This document shows, piece after piece, positions 7,860 to 16,942 of a stretch of DNA of 64,000 nt. Numbering within the stretch: position 1 is the first letter of the stretch; every line of letters starts with the position of its first letter. Both the position numbers and the translations under genes were made by a program. Source of the DNA: an uncultured Bacteroidales bacterium (GTDB lineage Bacteria; Bacteroidota; Bacteroidia; Bacteroidales; Paludibacteraceae); contig CACZFM010000005.1 in assembly GCA_902780495.1 (NCBI GenBank), positions 1 through 64,000 of the forward strand. Direction: 5' to 3'. The notes below the pieces were generated by a model. It saw only the letters and a program-made list of their open reading frames with translations, was not told the DNA's origin and did not search any database.

Positions 7860-9788
7860 ATGAGCAAGATTATTGGAATTGATTTAGGAACAACGAACTC
7901 CTGTGTAGCAGTAATGGAAGGTAACGAACCCATCGTTATTGCAAACTCTGAAGGCAAACGCACCACTCCGTCGGTTATCGGCTTCGTAGATGGTGGCGAA
8001 CGCAAAGTAGGTGATCCCGCAAAGCGTCAGGCTATAACCAACCCGACCAAGACGGTTTACTCCATCAAACGTTTCATGGGTGAGACATACGACCGTCTGG
8101 GCAGCGAAATCGCACGCGTACCTTATAAAGTAACGAAAGGTGACAACAACACTCCGCGTGTGGATATTGACGGACGTCTCTACACCCCGCAGGAAATCTC
8201 CGCCATCATCCTGCAAAAGATGAAAAAGACGGCAGAGGATTACCTTGGACAAGAAGTGACGGAAGCCGTAATCACCGTACCGGCATACTTCAATGACAGC
8301 CAGCGTCAGGCAACGAAAGAAGCCGGCGAGATAGCAGGCCTCAACGTACGCCGTATTGTGAACGAGCCGACAGCAGCCGCATTGGCATACGGACTGGACA
8401 AGAGTAACAAGGATATGAAGATTGTAGTCTTCGACTGCGGTGGCGGTACACACGATGTATCCGTACTGGAGTTGGGCGACGGCGTCTTTGAAGTGAAATC
8501 CACTGCCGGTGACACCCACCTCGGAGGTGATGACTTCGACCACCGTATCATCGACTGGCTGGTTCAAGAGTTCAAGAACGACAACGGCGGTGCCGACCTG
8601 AGCAAAGACCCCATGGCTATGCAACGTCTGAAAGAGGCTGCCGAGAAAGCAAAAATCGAACTGTCGAACACCACCAGCACGGAAATCAACCTGCCGTATA
8701 TCATGCCCGTAAACGGCGTTCCTGCCCACCTGGTAAAGACGCTAACACGTGCTAAATTCGAGCAACTGATTGACGACCTTATCCAAAAGACCATCGCTCC
8801 TTGCCGCACGGCACTGGAAAGCGCAGGCCTGAAGACAAGCGATATCGACGAAATCATCCTCGTGGGCGGTTCGACCCGTATTCCAGCCATTCAAGACGCT
8901 GTACAGAAATTCTTCGGAAAAGCTCCGTCAAAGGGCGTGAACCCCGATGAAGTAGTTGCCGTAGGTGCAGCCATCCAAGGCGGCGTACTGACCGGAGAAG
9001 TGAAAGACGTTCTGTTGCTGGATGTAACGCCCCTGAGCCTGGGTATCGAAACCATGGGCGGCGTAATGACCCGCATGATTGAAGCCAACACCACGATTCC
9101 TACCAAGAAGACCGAAACCTTCACGACCGCTGTGGACAATCAGCCGTCAGTAGAAATCAAAGTGCTGCAAGGCGAACGCCCGATGGCCGCACAGAACAAA
9201 CAAATAGGTATCTTCCACTTGGACGGCATCATGCCTGCCCGTCGCGGAGAACCGCAAATCGAAGTGACATTTGATATTGATGCCAATGGTATTCTTAACG
9301 TAACGGCGAAAGACAAAGCTACCGGTAAAGAACAGAAAATCCGTATTGAAGCATCCAGCGGCTTGAGCGAAGACGAAATCAAGCGCATGAAAGCCGAAGC
9401 CGAAGCCAATGCCGAGGCCGACAAGAAAGAGAAAGAGCGTATTGACAAGTTGAATCGTGCAGATGCCACCATCTTCCAGACTGAAAAACAACTCAGCGAA
9501 CTGGGTGACAAGATTCCTGCCGACAAGAAAGCTCCGATTGAGGCAGCCCTCAAGAACCTGAAAGAGGCCTACGAGAAAAAGGATGCAGACGAATGTGAGA
9601 AATACAATCAGGAACTGATGACCGCATTCCAGGCAGCAAGCGCAGAGATGTATGCTGCACAACAACAAGCAGGCGCACAAGGCGGAGCCCAAAACGGCGC
9701 ACAAGGTCCTTTCTCCGGCCAACAGAACAATGGTCAGGACAATAACGACAAAGGTGCAGAAGACGTTGACTTCGAAGAAGTAAAGTAA
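7860..9788 (+). CDS. dnaK: Molecular chaperone DnaK (Hsp70), 642 aa
   Basis: Full-length Hsp70. The ATPase domain (about residues 1-385) holds [14 protein letters not shown] at the start, [18 protein letters not shown], and [13 protein letters not shown]. The substrate-binding domain (about 390-510) holds [16 protein letters not shown], and the helical lid precedes a Gln/Gly/Ala-rich tail ending DFEEVK. It folds and refolds proteins with DnaJ and GrpE in the cytoplasm; neither partner gene is nearby. Phosphate loop 2 reads [11 protein letters not shown] where most DnaK have DLGGGTFD[IV]S. The gene stands alone, with a terminator on each side. Confidence 0.98.
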   Translation: MSKIIGIDLGTTNSCVAVMEGNEPIVIANSEGKRTTPSVIGFVDGGERKVGDPAKRQAITNPTKTVYSIKRFMGETYDRLGSEIARVPYKVTKGDNNTPRVDIDGRLYTPQEISAIILQKMKKTAEDYLGQEVTEAVITVPAYFNDSQRQATKEAGEIAGLNVRRIVNEPTAAALAYGLDKSNKDMKIVVFDCGGGTHDVSVLELGDGVFEVKSTAGDTHLGGDDFDHRIIDWLVQEFKNDNGGADLSKDPMAMQRLKEAAEKAKIELSNTTSTEINLPYIMPVNGVPAHLVKTLTRAKFEQLIDDLIQKTIAPCRTALESAGLKTSDIDEIILVGGSTRIPAIQDAVQKFFGKAPSKGVNPDEVVAVGAAIQGGVLTGEVKDVLLLDVTPLSLGIETMGGVMTRMIEANTTIPTKKTETFTTAVDNQPSVEIKVLQGERPMAAQNKQIGIFHLDGIMPARRGEPQIEVTFDIDANGILNVTAKDKATGKEQKIRIEASSGLSEDEIKRMKAEAEANAEADKKEKERIDKLNRADATIFQTEKQLSELGDKIPADKKAPIEAALKNLKEAYEKKDADECEKYNQELMTAFQAASAEMYAAQQQAGAQGGAQNGAQGPFSGQQNNGQDNNDKGAEDVDFEEVK

Positions 9789-9810
9789 ACGAATCCATGC
9801 ACAAACCGTG

Positions 9811-9846
9811 AAAAACTGCGACTTTTGAAAGAAAGTCGCGGTTTTT
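9811..9846 (+). terminator. Terminator after dnaK
   Basis: A 15-base stem (AAAAACTGCGACTTT at 9811-9825; AAAGTCGCGGTTTTT at 9832-9846, one G-T pair) with a 6-base loop, 23 bases after the dnaK stop and ending in T5. It directly abuts the next promoter. Confidence 0.88.
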
Positions 9847-9878
9847 CTTGCTTAACTGAAAAAAAAGCAGTACCTTTG
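9847..9878 (+). promoter_or_regulatory. Promoter of the yigZ-coaD-S41 operon
   Basis: CTTG (9847-9850), a 20-base spacer with A8-GCAG, then TACCTTTG (9871-9878). The -33 box differs from TTTG in one base. It lies between the dnaK terminator and the GTG at 9900, which fixes the start of the next gene downstream of it. Confidence 0.75.
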
Positions 9879-9899
9879 CGCGTTTTTCCGACTAGAGCA

Positions 9900-10256
9900 G
9901 TGAACCAAAAACCAGAAATATACAAAGACCGAGGCTCCCGATTCCTGAGTTTTGCCGAACCGATAAGCTCGGAAGACGAGGCAAAAGCGCTGATTGCAAA
10001 ATACAAAAAGCAGTATCATGATGCCCGCCATGTATGCTATGCTTATCGCCTGGGCGAGAACCTATGGCGCACGAAAGATGACGGCGAACCCCATGGAACG
10101 GCCGGAATTCCCATCCTTCGCGCTATCGATGCCAAGCAACAGGATAATATATTAGTAGTGGTGGTTCGCTATTTCGGAGGTACGCTGCTGGGTACAGGCG
10201 GCCTGATGGTTGCTTACCGAGAAGCGGCAAAAATGGCATTGGACAAACAACAATGA
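9900..10256 (+). CDS. IMPACT/YigZ N-domain protein, 118 aa
   Basis: Contains the UPF0029/IMPACT N-terminal domain: GSRFLSFAEPISSEDEAKAL, YHDARHVCYAYRLG, DDGEPHGTAGIPIL, and VVVVRYFGGTLLGTGGLMVAY. I place the start at the GTG 9900-9902. A longer ATG-initiated frame from 9825 would begin inside the dnaK terminator stem and cover the promoter, whereas VNQKPEIYKDRGSRF matches the usual start of the family. Bacterial YigZ is about 200 residues with a second C-terminal domain, which is absent here. Its precise function is unknown; eukaryotic IMPACT regulates Gcn2. It is the first gene of a six-gene plus-strand run. Confidence 0.85.
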   Translation: MNQKPEIYKDRGSRFLSFAEPISSEDEAKALIAKYKKQYHDARHVCYAYRLGENLWRTKDDGEPHGTAGIPILRAIDAKQQDNILVVVVRYFGGTLLGTGGLMVAYREAAKMALDKQQ

Positions 10257-10269
10257 GAACAATTGAACT

Positions 10270-11268
10270 ATGAAGTTACCGGGTAAATACGGAAATATAC
10301 GCGCCATGCGCGCCAGCCTTGCTTTAGCGATATCGGATTGGCTTATCACCTTTCCCGTGCTGTATGCCTGGTCTAAAAAGACCGCATCTTCCCTGCGTTT
10401 GGACTACACTGCCAATCAACGCAAGCAGATAGAGAAAGACATCCGTCACGGTGCCTGTTTCATCACTAATCACAGGGATATCATTATGGATGCCGCATGG
10501 TTGAGTATGCTGCTCCGCGCGCGTTACATGATTCGTCCGTATATGGGTATCGGCAACAATCTATTCGGACACTGGTGGCTGGAAGGCCTCATGCGTTTTT
10601 TGCGCTGTTTCGTAGTTATCCGCAACGGCAGTACCCGTGACCAACTGAAGAATAGTCAGGAGTTGGGTGCCTACATCCGTCATATCCGTGAGCGGCACCG
10701 CAGTATATGGATTGCCCAACGCGAAGGACGTGCCAAGGACGGCAACGATGTTACACAACCTGCCGTACTGAAGATGATGACATTGGGAGCAGATGACTTT
10801 CTGGACGGCATCGAAATGCTGAATATATGCCCCGTCTCCATCTCCTACCAATATGACCCGTGCGACTACCTGAAAGCCAGAGAGATGCAGTTGCGCCGTG
10901 ACATACCGAACTGGCGCAAAACAAAACGAGATGACTTGGTAAGCATGGAGACAGGGATAAAAGGTTGGAAAGGTGATGTAGTATTCCGCATGACCCCCAG
11001 CATAAACCACTGGCTGCAAGAACATCGCGCCGAGTTGGAAAAACTGACCAGACAAGAACAGGTGCAGGCCGTGGCCGCACAGATTGACAAGCAGATACAT
11101 GCCAACTACGAAATATATCCCCGCGGGGAAGAGTTCGAGAACTATCTCCGAGAGCGTATTGACAAAATAGATATCGCCGACAAAGATGAAACCTTCCTGC
11201 ATGACAAGTTGGAGGAAATGTATCATAATCCCGTGCTGAACTATGAAGAAGCACAAAAACAACAATAA
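10270..11268 (+). CDS. Glycerolipid acyltransferase family protein, 332 aa
   Basis: The PlsC-like acyltransferase signature NHRDIIMD is at residues 67-74, with an arginine-rich second block (IWIAQREGRAKDGND) near 140-155, the order expected for 1-acylglycerol-3-phosphate acyltransferases. Family members transfer acyl chains to phospholipid or ornithine-lipid precursors at the inner membrane; the exact substrate cannot be told. It follows the YigZ-like gene by 13 bases and precedes coaD by 6, so it is in the same operon. The C-terminal part is helical and charged, with no extra domain that I recognise. Confidence 0.8.
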   Translation: MKLPGKYGNIRAMRASLALAISDWLITFPVLYAWSKKTASSLRLDYTANQRKQIEKDIRHGACFITNHRDIIMDAAWLSMLLRARYMIRPYMGIGNNLFGHWWLEGLMRFLRCFVVIRNGSTRDQLKNSQELGAYIRHIRERHRSIWIAQREGRAKDGNDVTQPAVLKMMTLGADDFLDGIEMLNICPVSISYQYDPCDYLKAREMQLRRDIPNWRKTKRDDLVSMETGIKGWKGDVVFRMTPSINHWLQEHRAELEKLTRQEQVQAVAAQIDKQIHANYEIYPRGEEFENYLRERIDKIDIADKDETFLHDKLEEMYHNPVLNYEEAQKQQ

Positions 11269-11274
11269 ACAACT

Positions 11275-11724
11275 ATGAAACGTGCAATCTTTCCCGGCAG
11301 TTTTGACCCGTTCACAATAGGACATTATGACATCGTAATGCGTGGTTTGCAGTTATTTGACGAAATTGTTATCGGTATCGGTCAGAACGGTGAGAAAAGC
11401 GATCATCAGAGTCTACAGACACGCATGGATGCCATCCGGCATACTTTTGCAGACGAGCCGCGCGTGCAAGTGAGAGCCTACTCCACTCTGACGGTGGATT
11501 TTGCACAAGAGGTAGAGGCACAATTCATCTTGCGAGGCGTACGCGACACACGCGATTTCGAATACGAACGCTCCATTGCCGAAGCCAATCGGCAAATGAC
11601 AGGCATAGAGACCATTCTGCTCTACACTCGTCCCGAATACGCACATATCAGTTCAACGCTTGTACGCGACCTGATGCATTATGGGAAAGACGTAACGCCC
11701 CTGTTGGCACCCGACAAACACTAA
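11275..11724 (+). CDS. coaD: Phosphopantetheine adenylyltransferase, 149 aa
   Basis: Typical CoaD length. It carries the nucleotidyltransferase motif GSFDPFTIGHYDIV (residues 8-21), IGQNGEKS, LRGVRDTRDFEYE and the ISSTLVRDLMHYGKDV block near the C-terminus. It converts 4'-phosphopantetheine and ATP to dephospho-CoA in coenzyme A synthesis. It sits 6 bases after the acyltransferase and 14 before the S41 protease gene in one operon. Confidence 0.96.
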   Translation: MKRAIFPGSFDPFTIGHYDIVMRGLQLFDEIVIGIGQNGEKSDHQSLQTRMDAIRHTFADEPRVQVRAYSTLTVDFAQEVEAQFILRGVRDTRDFEYERSIAEANRQMTGIETILLYTRPEYAHISSTLVRDLMHYGKDVTPLLAPDKH

Positions 11725-11738
11725 ACGAAACAAGACAT

Positions 11739-13325
11739 ATGAAACGATATATTCTGCTCCTTATTCTGCCGTTCGCATTATTGGCCACCGCCCAAGAACG
11801 GACAACCCGCATCCACAAATCAATGACTATCCTCACGGATGTTATCCGTCAATTGGATATCAACTATGTGGATACGCTGAATTATGACGCCTTGACAGAA
11901 GAGGCCATCCGCAGTATGTTGCGCAAGGTGGATCCTTACACCGTATATATATCCAAAGCCGATGATGACAATCTTCGCCTGATGACGACCGGCAAGTACG
12001 GCGGTATCGGTGCTATGATTATGCAGCGCGACAGCATTATTATGGTGCATGAACTGTATGAGCATATGCCTGCACAGGAGAACGGTTTGCTGCCCGGTGA
12101 TGAGTTGTTGGAAGTAGACGGTGTCAGTTGCAAAGGCAAGACAACCAAGCAAGTGAGTGAACTATTGCGCGGGATGCCGGAAAGTGAGGTGACAGTGCTT
12201 ATTCGCCGCGAAGGTGCTGATTCTATCCGGAAATCCTTTCTTCGTCGCGAAATACATCTACCCGCCATCGGTTACTATACGGGTCATCCGGAAGGTTCAA
12301 AAGGAGGAACAGGCTACATACTCTTCTCCGAATTTACGACCGGTAGCGCAATGGACCTGTTTGCCGCAGTGGATGAGATGGTCAAGAAAGATTCCATCCA
12401 ACGGCTCGTTATCGACTTGCGTGGCAATGGCGGCGGTTTGATAGACGAAGCCATCCAATTGGTAGGGCTGTTTGTGGACAAAGGGACGGAAGTGGTAACC
12501 ACCAAAGGCAAGACAGCAACCTCAAACCGTTCGTACACTACATCCATCTCACCTTACTTCCGCGACATGCCTTTGGTGATTCTTGTGAACGGACAGACGG
12601 CTTCGGCGGCAGAAATCGTGAGCGGTGGCCTGCAGGATCTCGGACGTGCCAAACTGATTGGCGAGCGCACATTCGGAAAAGGGCTGGTGCAGAGCGTTCG
12701 GCCTATTGCGTTTGACGGACATCTCAAAGTGACGACAGCCCATTACTATCTTCCGTCCGGACGATGCATTCAGGCGATTGACTATGCCGAACAGCAAAAA
12801 GGCAATGCCCTAAAGCGGGATAGTGCCGGAGGTATCCTGCCTGATATCGTGATGACCGATAGTCAAAAGGTGGACATCTCCTATTCGCTGTACGTGAAGC
12901 ACATGTTCTTTGACTTCGCCAATCGCTATTACCGCCAGCACGAACACATCGCATCACCGGAGACCTTTGCCGTAACAGACGAAGACGTAGAAGATTTCAT
13001 CCGTATGCTGGACGAAAAGAACTTTGTCTATGAAACCGAGACATCGCATTACTATAACCAAATGCTGAAAGTGGCAGAGGAGGAGGATCTTGATTCCACC
13101 ACCCTGCAACAACTCCGCGATATGAAAGACAGGCTGAAACCTTCCTATCGGGAAGCCATTTACCGTCATAAGGATGAAATAAAACGATTGATGGCAGCCG
13201 ATATTGTAGAACGCTACTACTACAATCGCGGTCGTATTGCTTTCTTACTGCGAGAAGACGAAGAGATGAAGCGTGCGCTGGAACTGATAGAACAAGATAC
13301 CACCGATGCCGAAATAAGACCATGA
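11739..13325 (+). CDS. S41 family C-terminal processing peptidase, 528 aa
   Basis: A signal peptide (KRYILLLILPFALLATAQ) is followed by an N-terminal helical cap. A PDZ domain follows at about residues 87-165 (YGGIGAMI ... GLLPGDELLEVDGVS), then the S41 catalytic domain with LVIDLRGNGGGL at 233-244, the nucleophile Ser289 in QTASAAEIV and the general-base Lys314 in TFGKGLVQ. It acts in the periplasm on C-termini of exported or damaged proteins; this is family knowledge. The last 150 residues are helical and charged. The stop overlaps the next start as ATGA (13322-13325), implying translational coupling to the lipoprotein. Confidence 0.93.
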   Translation: MKRYILLLILPFALLATAQERTTRIHKSMTILTDVIRQLDINYVDTLNYDALTEEAIRSMLRKVDPYTVYISKADDDNLRLMTTGKYGGIGAMIMQRDSIIMVHELYEHMPAQENGLLPGDELLEVDGVSCKGKTTKQVSELLRGMPESEVTVLIRREGADSIRKSFLRREIHLPAIGYYTGHPEGSKGGTGYILFSEFTTGSAMDLFAAVDEMVKKDSIQRLVIDLRGNGGGLIDEAIQLVGLFVDKGTEVVTTKGKTATSNRSYTTSISPYFRDMPLVILVNGQTASAAEIVSGGLQDLGRAKLIGERTFGKGLVQSVRPIAFDGHLKVTTAHYYLPSGRCIQAIDYAEQQKGNALKRDSAGGILPDIVMTDSQKVDISYSLYVKHMFFDFANRYYRQHEHIASPETFAVTDEDVEDFIRMLDEKNFVYETETSHYYNQMLKVAEEEDLDSTTLQQLRDMKDRLKPSYREAIYRHKDEIKRLMAADIVERYYYNRGRIAFLLREDEEMKRALELIEQDTTDAEIRP

Positions 13326-15190
13326 AAATCACTCATCTGACAGCTATACTGGCACTGGCGGCATTTGCCTCCTCCTGTGCCAATCGGGGAATAGGTCCGC
13401 AAGGCGGTCCCGTTGACAGCATCCCCCCTCATATCGTGAAGTCTATCCCTGAGAATGGTACACTCAACTATCAGAAGAAAGAAATACAACTCCGTTTTGA
13501 TGAGTACATTCAGTTAAGCAACCCTTCGGAAAACATTCTCATTTCTCCGCCCCAACAAAAACCGGCGGAAATCACTGCTGTCGGCAAACGGATCAAAGTG
13601 GCATTACAAGAAGACCTCAAAGAAAACATGACCTATACCATCGACTTCGGTGAGGCCATTCAAGACAATAACGAGAAGAATCCCCTCAAAAACTATTCGT
13701 TTTCTTTCTCCACCGGTGAGCAAATTGATTCACTCGCCATCTACGGCACCCTGATAGATGCAGAGAATCTCAATCCGTTATCCGGCATCGTAGTCGGTTT
13801 TCATTCGGATTTGGCGGACAGCAGCGTGTCAACACGACCGTTTGACCGTATCGGACGCACCAATACGGACGGCGAATTCTCTATTCTGAATATCCATCAA
13901 GGAACCTATCGTCTGTATGCGCTGGACGATGTGAGCCGTGACTATGTACGCCAACCCGGAGAAGGCTTCGCTTTCTGCGATTCGCTGATAGTGCCTACCA
14001 TTGTTGTCCGCTCGGAGACTGACACTGTATGGAAAGACTCATTGCAAGGGGATAGTACCATTCACTATGCCGATAGTATTTACACTGCTGAATACTATTT
14101 CTACGAGCCGTCAGATATTCTGCTCCGTTTCTTCCATGAAGACAAACAGCATCAGTATTTTCAGCGCGTTCAACGCGCTGAAAGGCATCGTTTCACGCTA
14201 TCCTTCAGTGCTCCTCTCCGGCAAATGCCAGAACTGCGTGCACTGCGCCCTGAGTCCGATTCACTCGGCAAAGACACTACATGGAGAGATTTTACGCAGC
14301 ACATACTCTATCAGTATTCTCCACAAAAGGATACACTCATCTGCTGGTTGACAGACTCGACGGTACTAAATATGGACTCCCTCCGTTTTGCACTTACTTA
14401 CCTCAAGACGGATTCCGCTTACGCGCTAATACCGCAAACGGACACACTCCTTGCCGTATTCCGACAGCCACAGATGCCTAAACAGAAGAAAAAGAAACAA
14501 TCTACGCCGGAAAAGGAGATTCATCAGGCAGGCAAACTCGGGTGTAATGCCAAACAGGATTTCCATTTGGCAGACACATTGACCATCACTGCACCAAGTC
14601 CGCTAAGCACGTATTCCCCATCCGGCATACATTTAGCAATCAAAGCGGATACATTGTGGCAAACCCTTCCCTTCCGCCTCCATGCGACAGACTCCACTTA
14701 CCGAAAGATACAGATATTGTTTGACATGCAGCCGGCAACGGAATACCGTCTTACGATAGACTCTGCGGCTCTGTACGACATCTGGAAGACGCCGTTCGAC
14801 CGTCAGTCCTGGACGGTAAAGACGCGCAGTCTGGATACCTACGCTACGCTGAAAGTGCACTTGGAGCCATACGAACCAAAGGCTATGCTGCAGTTACTGG
14901 ACGGCAAAGATGTTCCTGTATTGACCACCTCGGTTGCCAACGAAGGCGTTTTGCTTACCAATCTACAACCTGGCGCCTACTATATGCGTATCTTTATAGA
15001 CAGCAATGGTGACGGACGATGGACCACAGGTGACTGGTTCCTCCACCGCCAACCGGAAGAGGTGTTCTATTTCCCAAAGAAACTGAATCTCCGTGCCAAC
15101 TGGGACTTTGAAGAAACCTTCCGCTGGCAGGAACTACCGCTATTGGAGCAGAAGCCCCGCGCTCTCATTCCGCAGCCGAAGAAGAAATAA
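13322..15190 (+). CDS. Ig-like domain lipoprotein, 622 aa
   Basis: The N-terminus MKITHLTAILALAAFASSC is a lipoprotein signal with the modified Cys at residue 19. Residues 35-135 form a Big_5-type Ig-like domain (PPHIVKSIPENGTLNYQKKEIQLRFDEY). A carboxypeptidase-regulatory-like fold follows (YGTLIDAENLNPLSGIVVGF). The C-terminus (GAYYMRIFIDSNGDGRWTTG) is typical of this Bacteroidetes lipoprotein family. It is probably anchored in the outer membrane; function is unknown. It is translationally coupled to the S41 protease. Its last 26 bases overlap the convergent deacetylase gene, so the two stops cross over. Confidence 0.85.
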   Translation: MKITHLTAILALAAFASSCANRGIGPQGGPVDSIPPHIVKSIPENGTLNYQKKEIQLRFDEYIQLSNPSENILISPPQQKPAEITAVGKRIKVALQEDLKENMTYTIDFGEAIQDNNEKNPLKNYSFSFSTGEQIDSLAIYGTLIDAENLNPLSGIVVGFHSDLADSSVSTRPFDRIGRTNTDGEFSILNIHQGTYRLYALDDVSRDYVRQPGEGFAFCDSLIVPTIVVRSETDTVWKDSLQGDSTIHYADSIYTAEYYFYEPSDILLRFFHEDKQHQYFQRVQRAERHRFTLSFSAPLRQMPELRALRPESDSLGKDTTWRDFTQHILYQYSPQKDTLICWLTDSTVLNMDSLRFALTYLKTDSAYALIPQTDTLLAVFRQPQMPKQKKKKQSTPEKEIHQAGKLGCNAKQDFHLADTLTITAPSPLSTYSPSGIHLAIKADTLWQTLPFRLHATDSTYRKIQILFDMQPATEYRLTIDSAALYDIWKTPFDRQSWTVKTRSLDTYATLKVHLEPYEPKAMLQLLDGKDVPVLTTSVANEGVLLTNLQPGAYYMRIFIDSNGDGRWTTGDWFLHRQPEEVFYFPKKLNLRANWDFEETFRWQELPLLEQKPRALIPQPKKK

Positions 15191-15839
15191 GACGGAACTC
15201 ATAACCTGCCAATTGCAGGCGGCGTATAATAAGAGGAAGCGCCGTGATGATATTGTGATCCGATTTCAAGCTATCGTGCATCAACAGCACACTGCCCGGA
15301 CGGACATAGCGCATCACTATCTTCACGATGCGTTCAGGACTGTAACGCCGATTATAGTCGTGCGACACGATATCCCACAGCACAACTTTATAACCCTGCT
15401 CTTTCAGCCATCGGTGCATACGTAGTCCGGAGCGCCCATAGGGAGGGCGAAAGAGTTTCGGCTGTACCTCCGTGATTCCTGCCAGACGGCGTACTTCTTG
15501 CATTTTCTGTTCGGTAAGCAATATTTCCGACTGATAGGCAATAGCCGGAGCCTGCCAACCGGAAATATGGTGGTAGGTGTGATTACCCGCATAATGCCCC
15601 CGTCGCAAAACCTCTGCCGCCAAATTGGGATACTTGGTCAGGTTCTCCCCGACCCAAAAGAAAGTGGCTTTCACGCCCATCTCATCAAGGATGTCCAGCA
15701 CCCGAGGTGTTACCTCAGGCACCGGACCATCGTCAAAGGTGAGATAGACTACCTTTTCGCCGGTATTGCCACGCCAGAAAGCATCCTTATAGGTCAGCCG
15801 GCGCAACCAATCGGGGAATTGATAGAGAATGCGTAACAT
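15165..15839 (-). CDS. Polysaccharide deacetylase (NodB homology), 224 aa
   Basis: The NodB domain shows motif 1 as TFDDGPVPEVTP (from residue 34) and motif 2 as AGNHTYHH, with RPPYGRSG and LWDIVSHDY later, all as in carbohydrate esterase family 4. These metal-dependent enzymes remove acetyl groups from peptidoglycan or chitin-like sugars. The start is taken as the ATG at 15837-15839, 4 bases after the kinase stop; an upstream ATG at 15881 would overlap that gene by 38 bases. The hydrophobic N-terminus lacks a clear cleavage site. The gene is co-transcribed with the ROK kinase and its 3' end overlaps the convergent lipoprotein gene. Confidence 0.9.
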   Translation of the reverse strand: MLRILYQFPDWLRRLTYKDAFWRGNTGEKVVYLTFDDGPVPEVTPRVLDILDEMGVKATFFWVGENLTKYPNLAAEVLRRGHYAGNHTYHHISGWQAPAIAYQSEILLTEQKMQEVRRLAGITEVQPKLFRPPYGRSGLRMHRWLKEQGYKVVLWDIVSHDYNRRYSPERIVKIVMRYVRPGSVLLMHDSLKSDHNIITALPLIIRRLQLAGYEFRLISSSAAE

Positions 15840-15843
15840 CGGT

Positions 15844-16794
15844 TTATTCCGCGATAGAAGCCGCTCCAAGAATGGCGGCATCCGCTTCTTTCAATCCTGA
15901 GAAGAGCACTTTCACTTTGCCACGCCAGAGAGGCATAACACTCTCGTTCATGGCTTTCACGACCGGATCCATAATCCAATGGCCCGAACGCGTAAGTCCG
16001 CCGAAGAGTATAATAGCTTCCGGAGCCGAGAAGGCAATGAAATTGGCAAGCTGTTTGCCAAGAATCGTACCCGTGTAATCAAAGATCTGTTTTGCAACTT
16101 CATCCCCTTTTTCAGCGGCATCAAAGACGTCCTTTGAGGTAATCTGTTCGGGGTCAAGTGCTGCAAGCAGGCTCTTTCCTCCACCCTTCTGCATCAGTTC
16201 CTTGGCAGTGCGTGCCATTCCGTTGGCAGAGGCATAGGTTTCCAGGCAGCCTTTCAGTCCACAGTTGCACTGACGGGCATTCTCGCTCTGGTCAGCGCAT
16301 ACGTGTCCGAGTTCTCCGGCGAATCCGTCATGTCCGTACAGCAGTTTGCCGTCAATGACGATACCACTTCCAACGCCTGTTCCAAGGGTTATCATAATGA
16401 AGTTGCGCATTTCTTTTGCTGCGCCATACTTCATTTCTCCCATTGCAGCGGCATTGGCATCGTTGGTGACATGACAAGGAATACCAAGCGTCTGGAGTAT
16501 CATGTCCGCAAAGGGCACCTGTCCATGCCAAGGCAGATTGACTGCATTTTCGATGTTGCCGGTATAGTAGTTTCCATTAGGGACACCGGCTCCCATAGCG
16601 CGGCAAGCCTGCAGGCCACCGAAAGGCTCTGTCAGCCGCACGGCAAGGTCACGAAGAGCGGCAATATAGTCTTCAATCTTTGCATATGCCTGCGTTTTTA
16701 TGCTTTCGCGGGCGATAACATTACCATTGTCGTCCACCAAACCGAGGACGGAGTTTGTGCCTCCCATATCGAGGCCAAGAAGATAGGTTTGCAT
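15844..16794 (-). CDS. ROK-family sugar kinase, 316 aa
   Basis: The ATP-binding start LLGLDMGGTNSVLGLVD, the catalytic region FADMILQTLGIPCHVTNDANAAA, and the ROK zinc motif CNCGLKGCLETYAS identify a ROK hexokinase. MITLGTGVGSGIVIDGKLLYG follows family pattern. The substrate is probably glucose, N-acetylglucosamine or a related hexose; the sequence alone does not decide. It has its own promoter (16841-16872) and is followed by the deacetylase at 4 bases, which would suit a role in recycling amino sugars, though this is only context. Confidence 0.9.
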   Translation of the reverse strand: MQTYLLGLDMGGTNSVLGLVDDNGNVIARESIKTQAYAKIEDYIAALRDLAVRLTEPFGGLQACRAMGAGVPNGNYYTGNIENAVNLPWHGQVPFADMILQTLGIPCHVTNDANAAAMGEMKYGAAKEMRNFIMITLGTGVGSGIVIDGKLLYGHDGFAGELGHVCADQSENARQCNCGLKGCLETYASANGMARTAKELMQKGGGKSLLAALDPEQITSKDVFDAAEKGDEVAKQIFDYTGTILGKQLANFIAFSAPEAIILFGGLTRSGHWIMDPVVKAMNESVMPLWRGKVKVLFSGLKEADAAILGAASIAE

Positions 16795-16840
16795 AATTCT
16801 TATTCTTTTATTGTACTAACGATTTCTACTAATTCGGGTG

Positions 16841-16872
16841 CAAAGGTACTATTTTTTTTCGGGTTGTGCAAG
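16841..16872 (-). promoter_or_regulatory. Promoter of the ROK kinase gene
   Basis: On the minus strand CTTG (16869-16872), a 20-base spacer with an A8 run, then TACCTTTG (16841-16848), 47 bases upstream of the start codon. Confidence 0.7.
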
Positions 16873-16897
16873 TTTTTTTGTAAAAAATTCTCTTTCC

Positions 16898-16941
16898 AAG
16901 GGTATGCTAAGGGTATGCTAAGGGTATGGTAAGGGTATGCT
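16898..16941. repeat. 11-base tandem repeat, four units
   Basis: AAGGGTATGCT is repeated four times without interruption; the third unit has GGT for GCT. The array ends directly at the stop codon of the HD-domain gene and lies upstream of the ROK promoter. Confidence 0.85.
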
Positions 16942-16942
16942 C

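Noticed and set aside
7884..8729. Long minus-strand open frame of 281 codons opposite dnaK
   Set aside because: Shadow of dnaK codon usage; no homology or signals of its own.
10561..11325. Minus-strand frame of 254 codons
   Set aside because: Antisense to the acyltransferase gene, with Cys/His-rich random-like sequence.
15165..15190. Frameshift at the end of the lipoprotein or deacetylase gene
   Set aside because: Both convergent genes keep normal family-like ends; a 26-base overlap of stops is acceptable.
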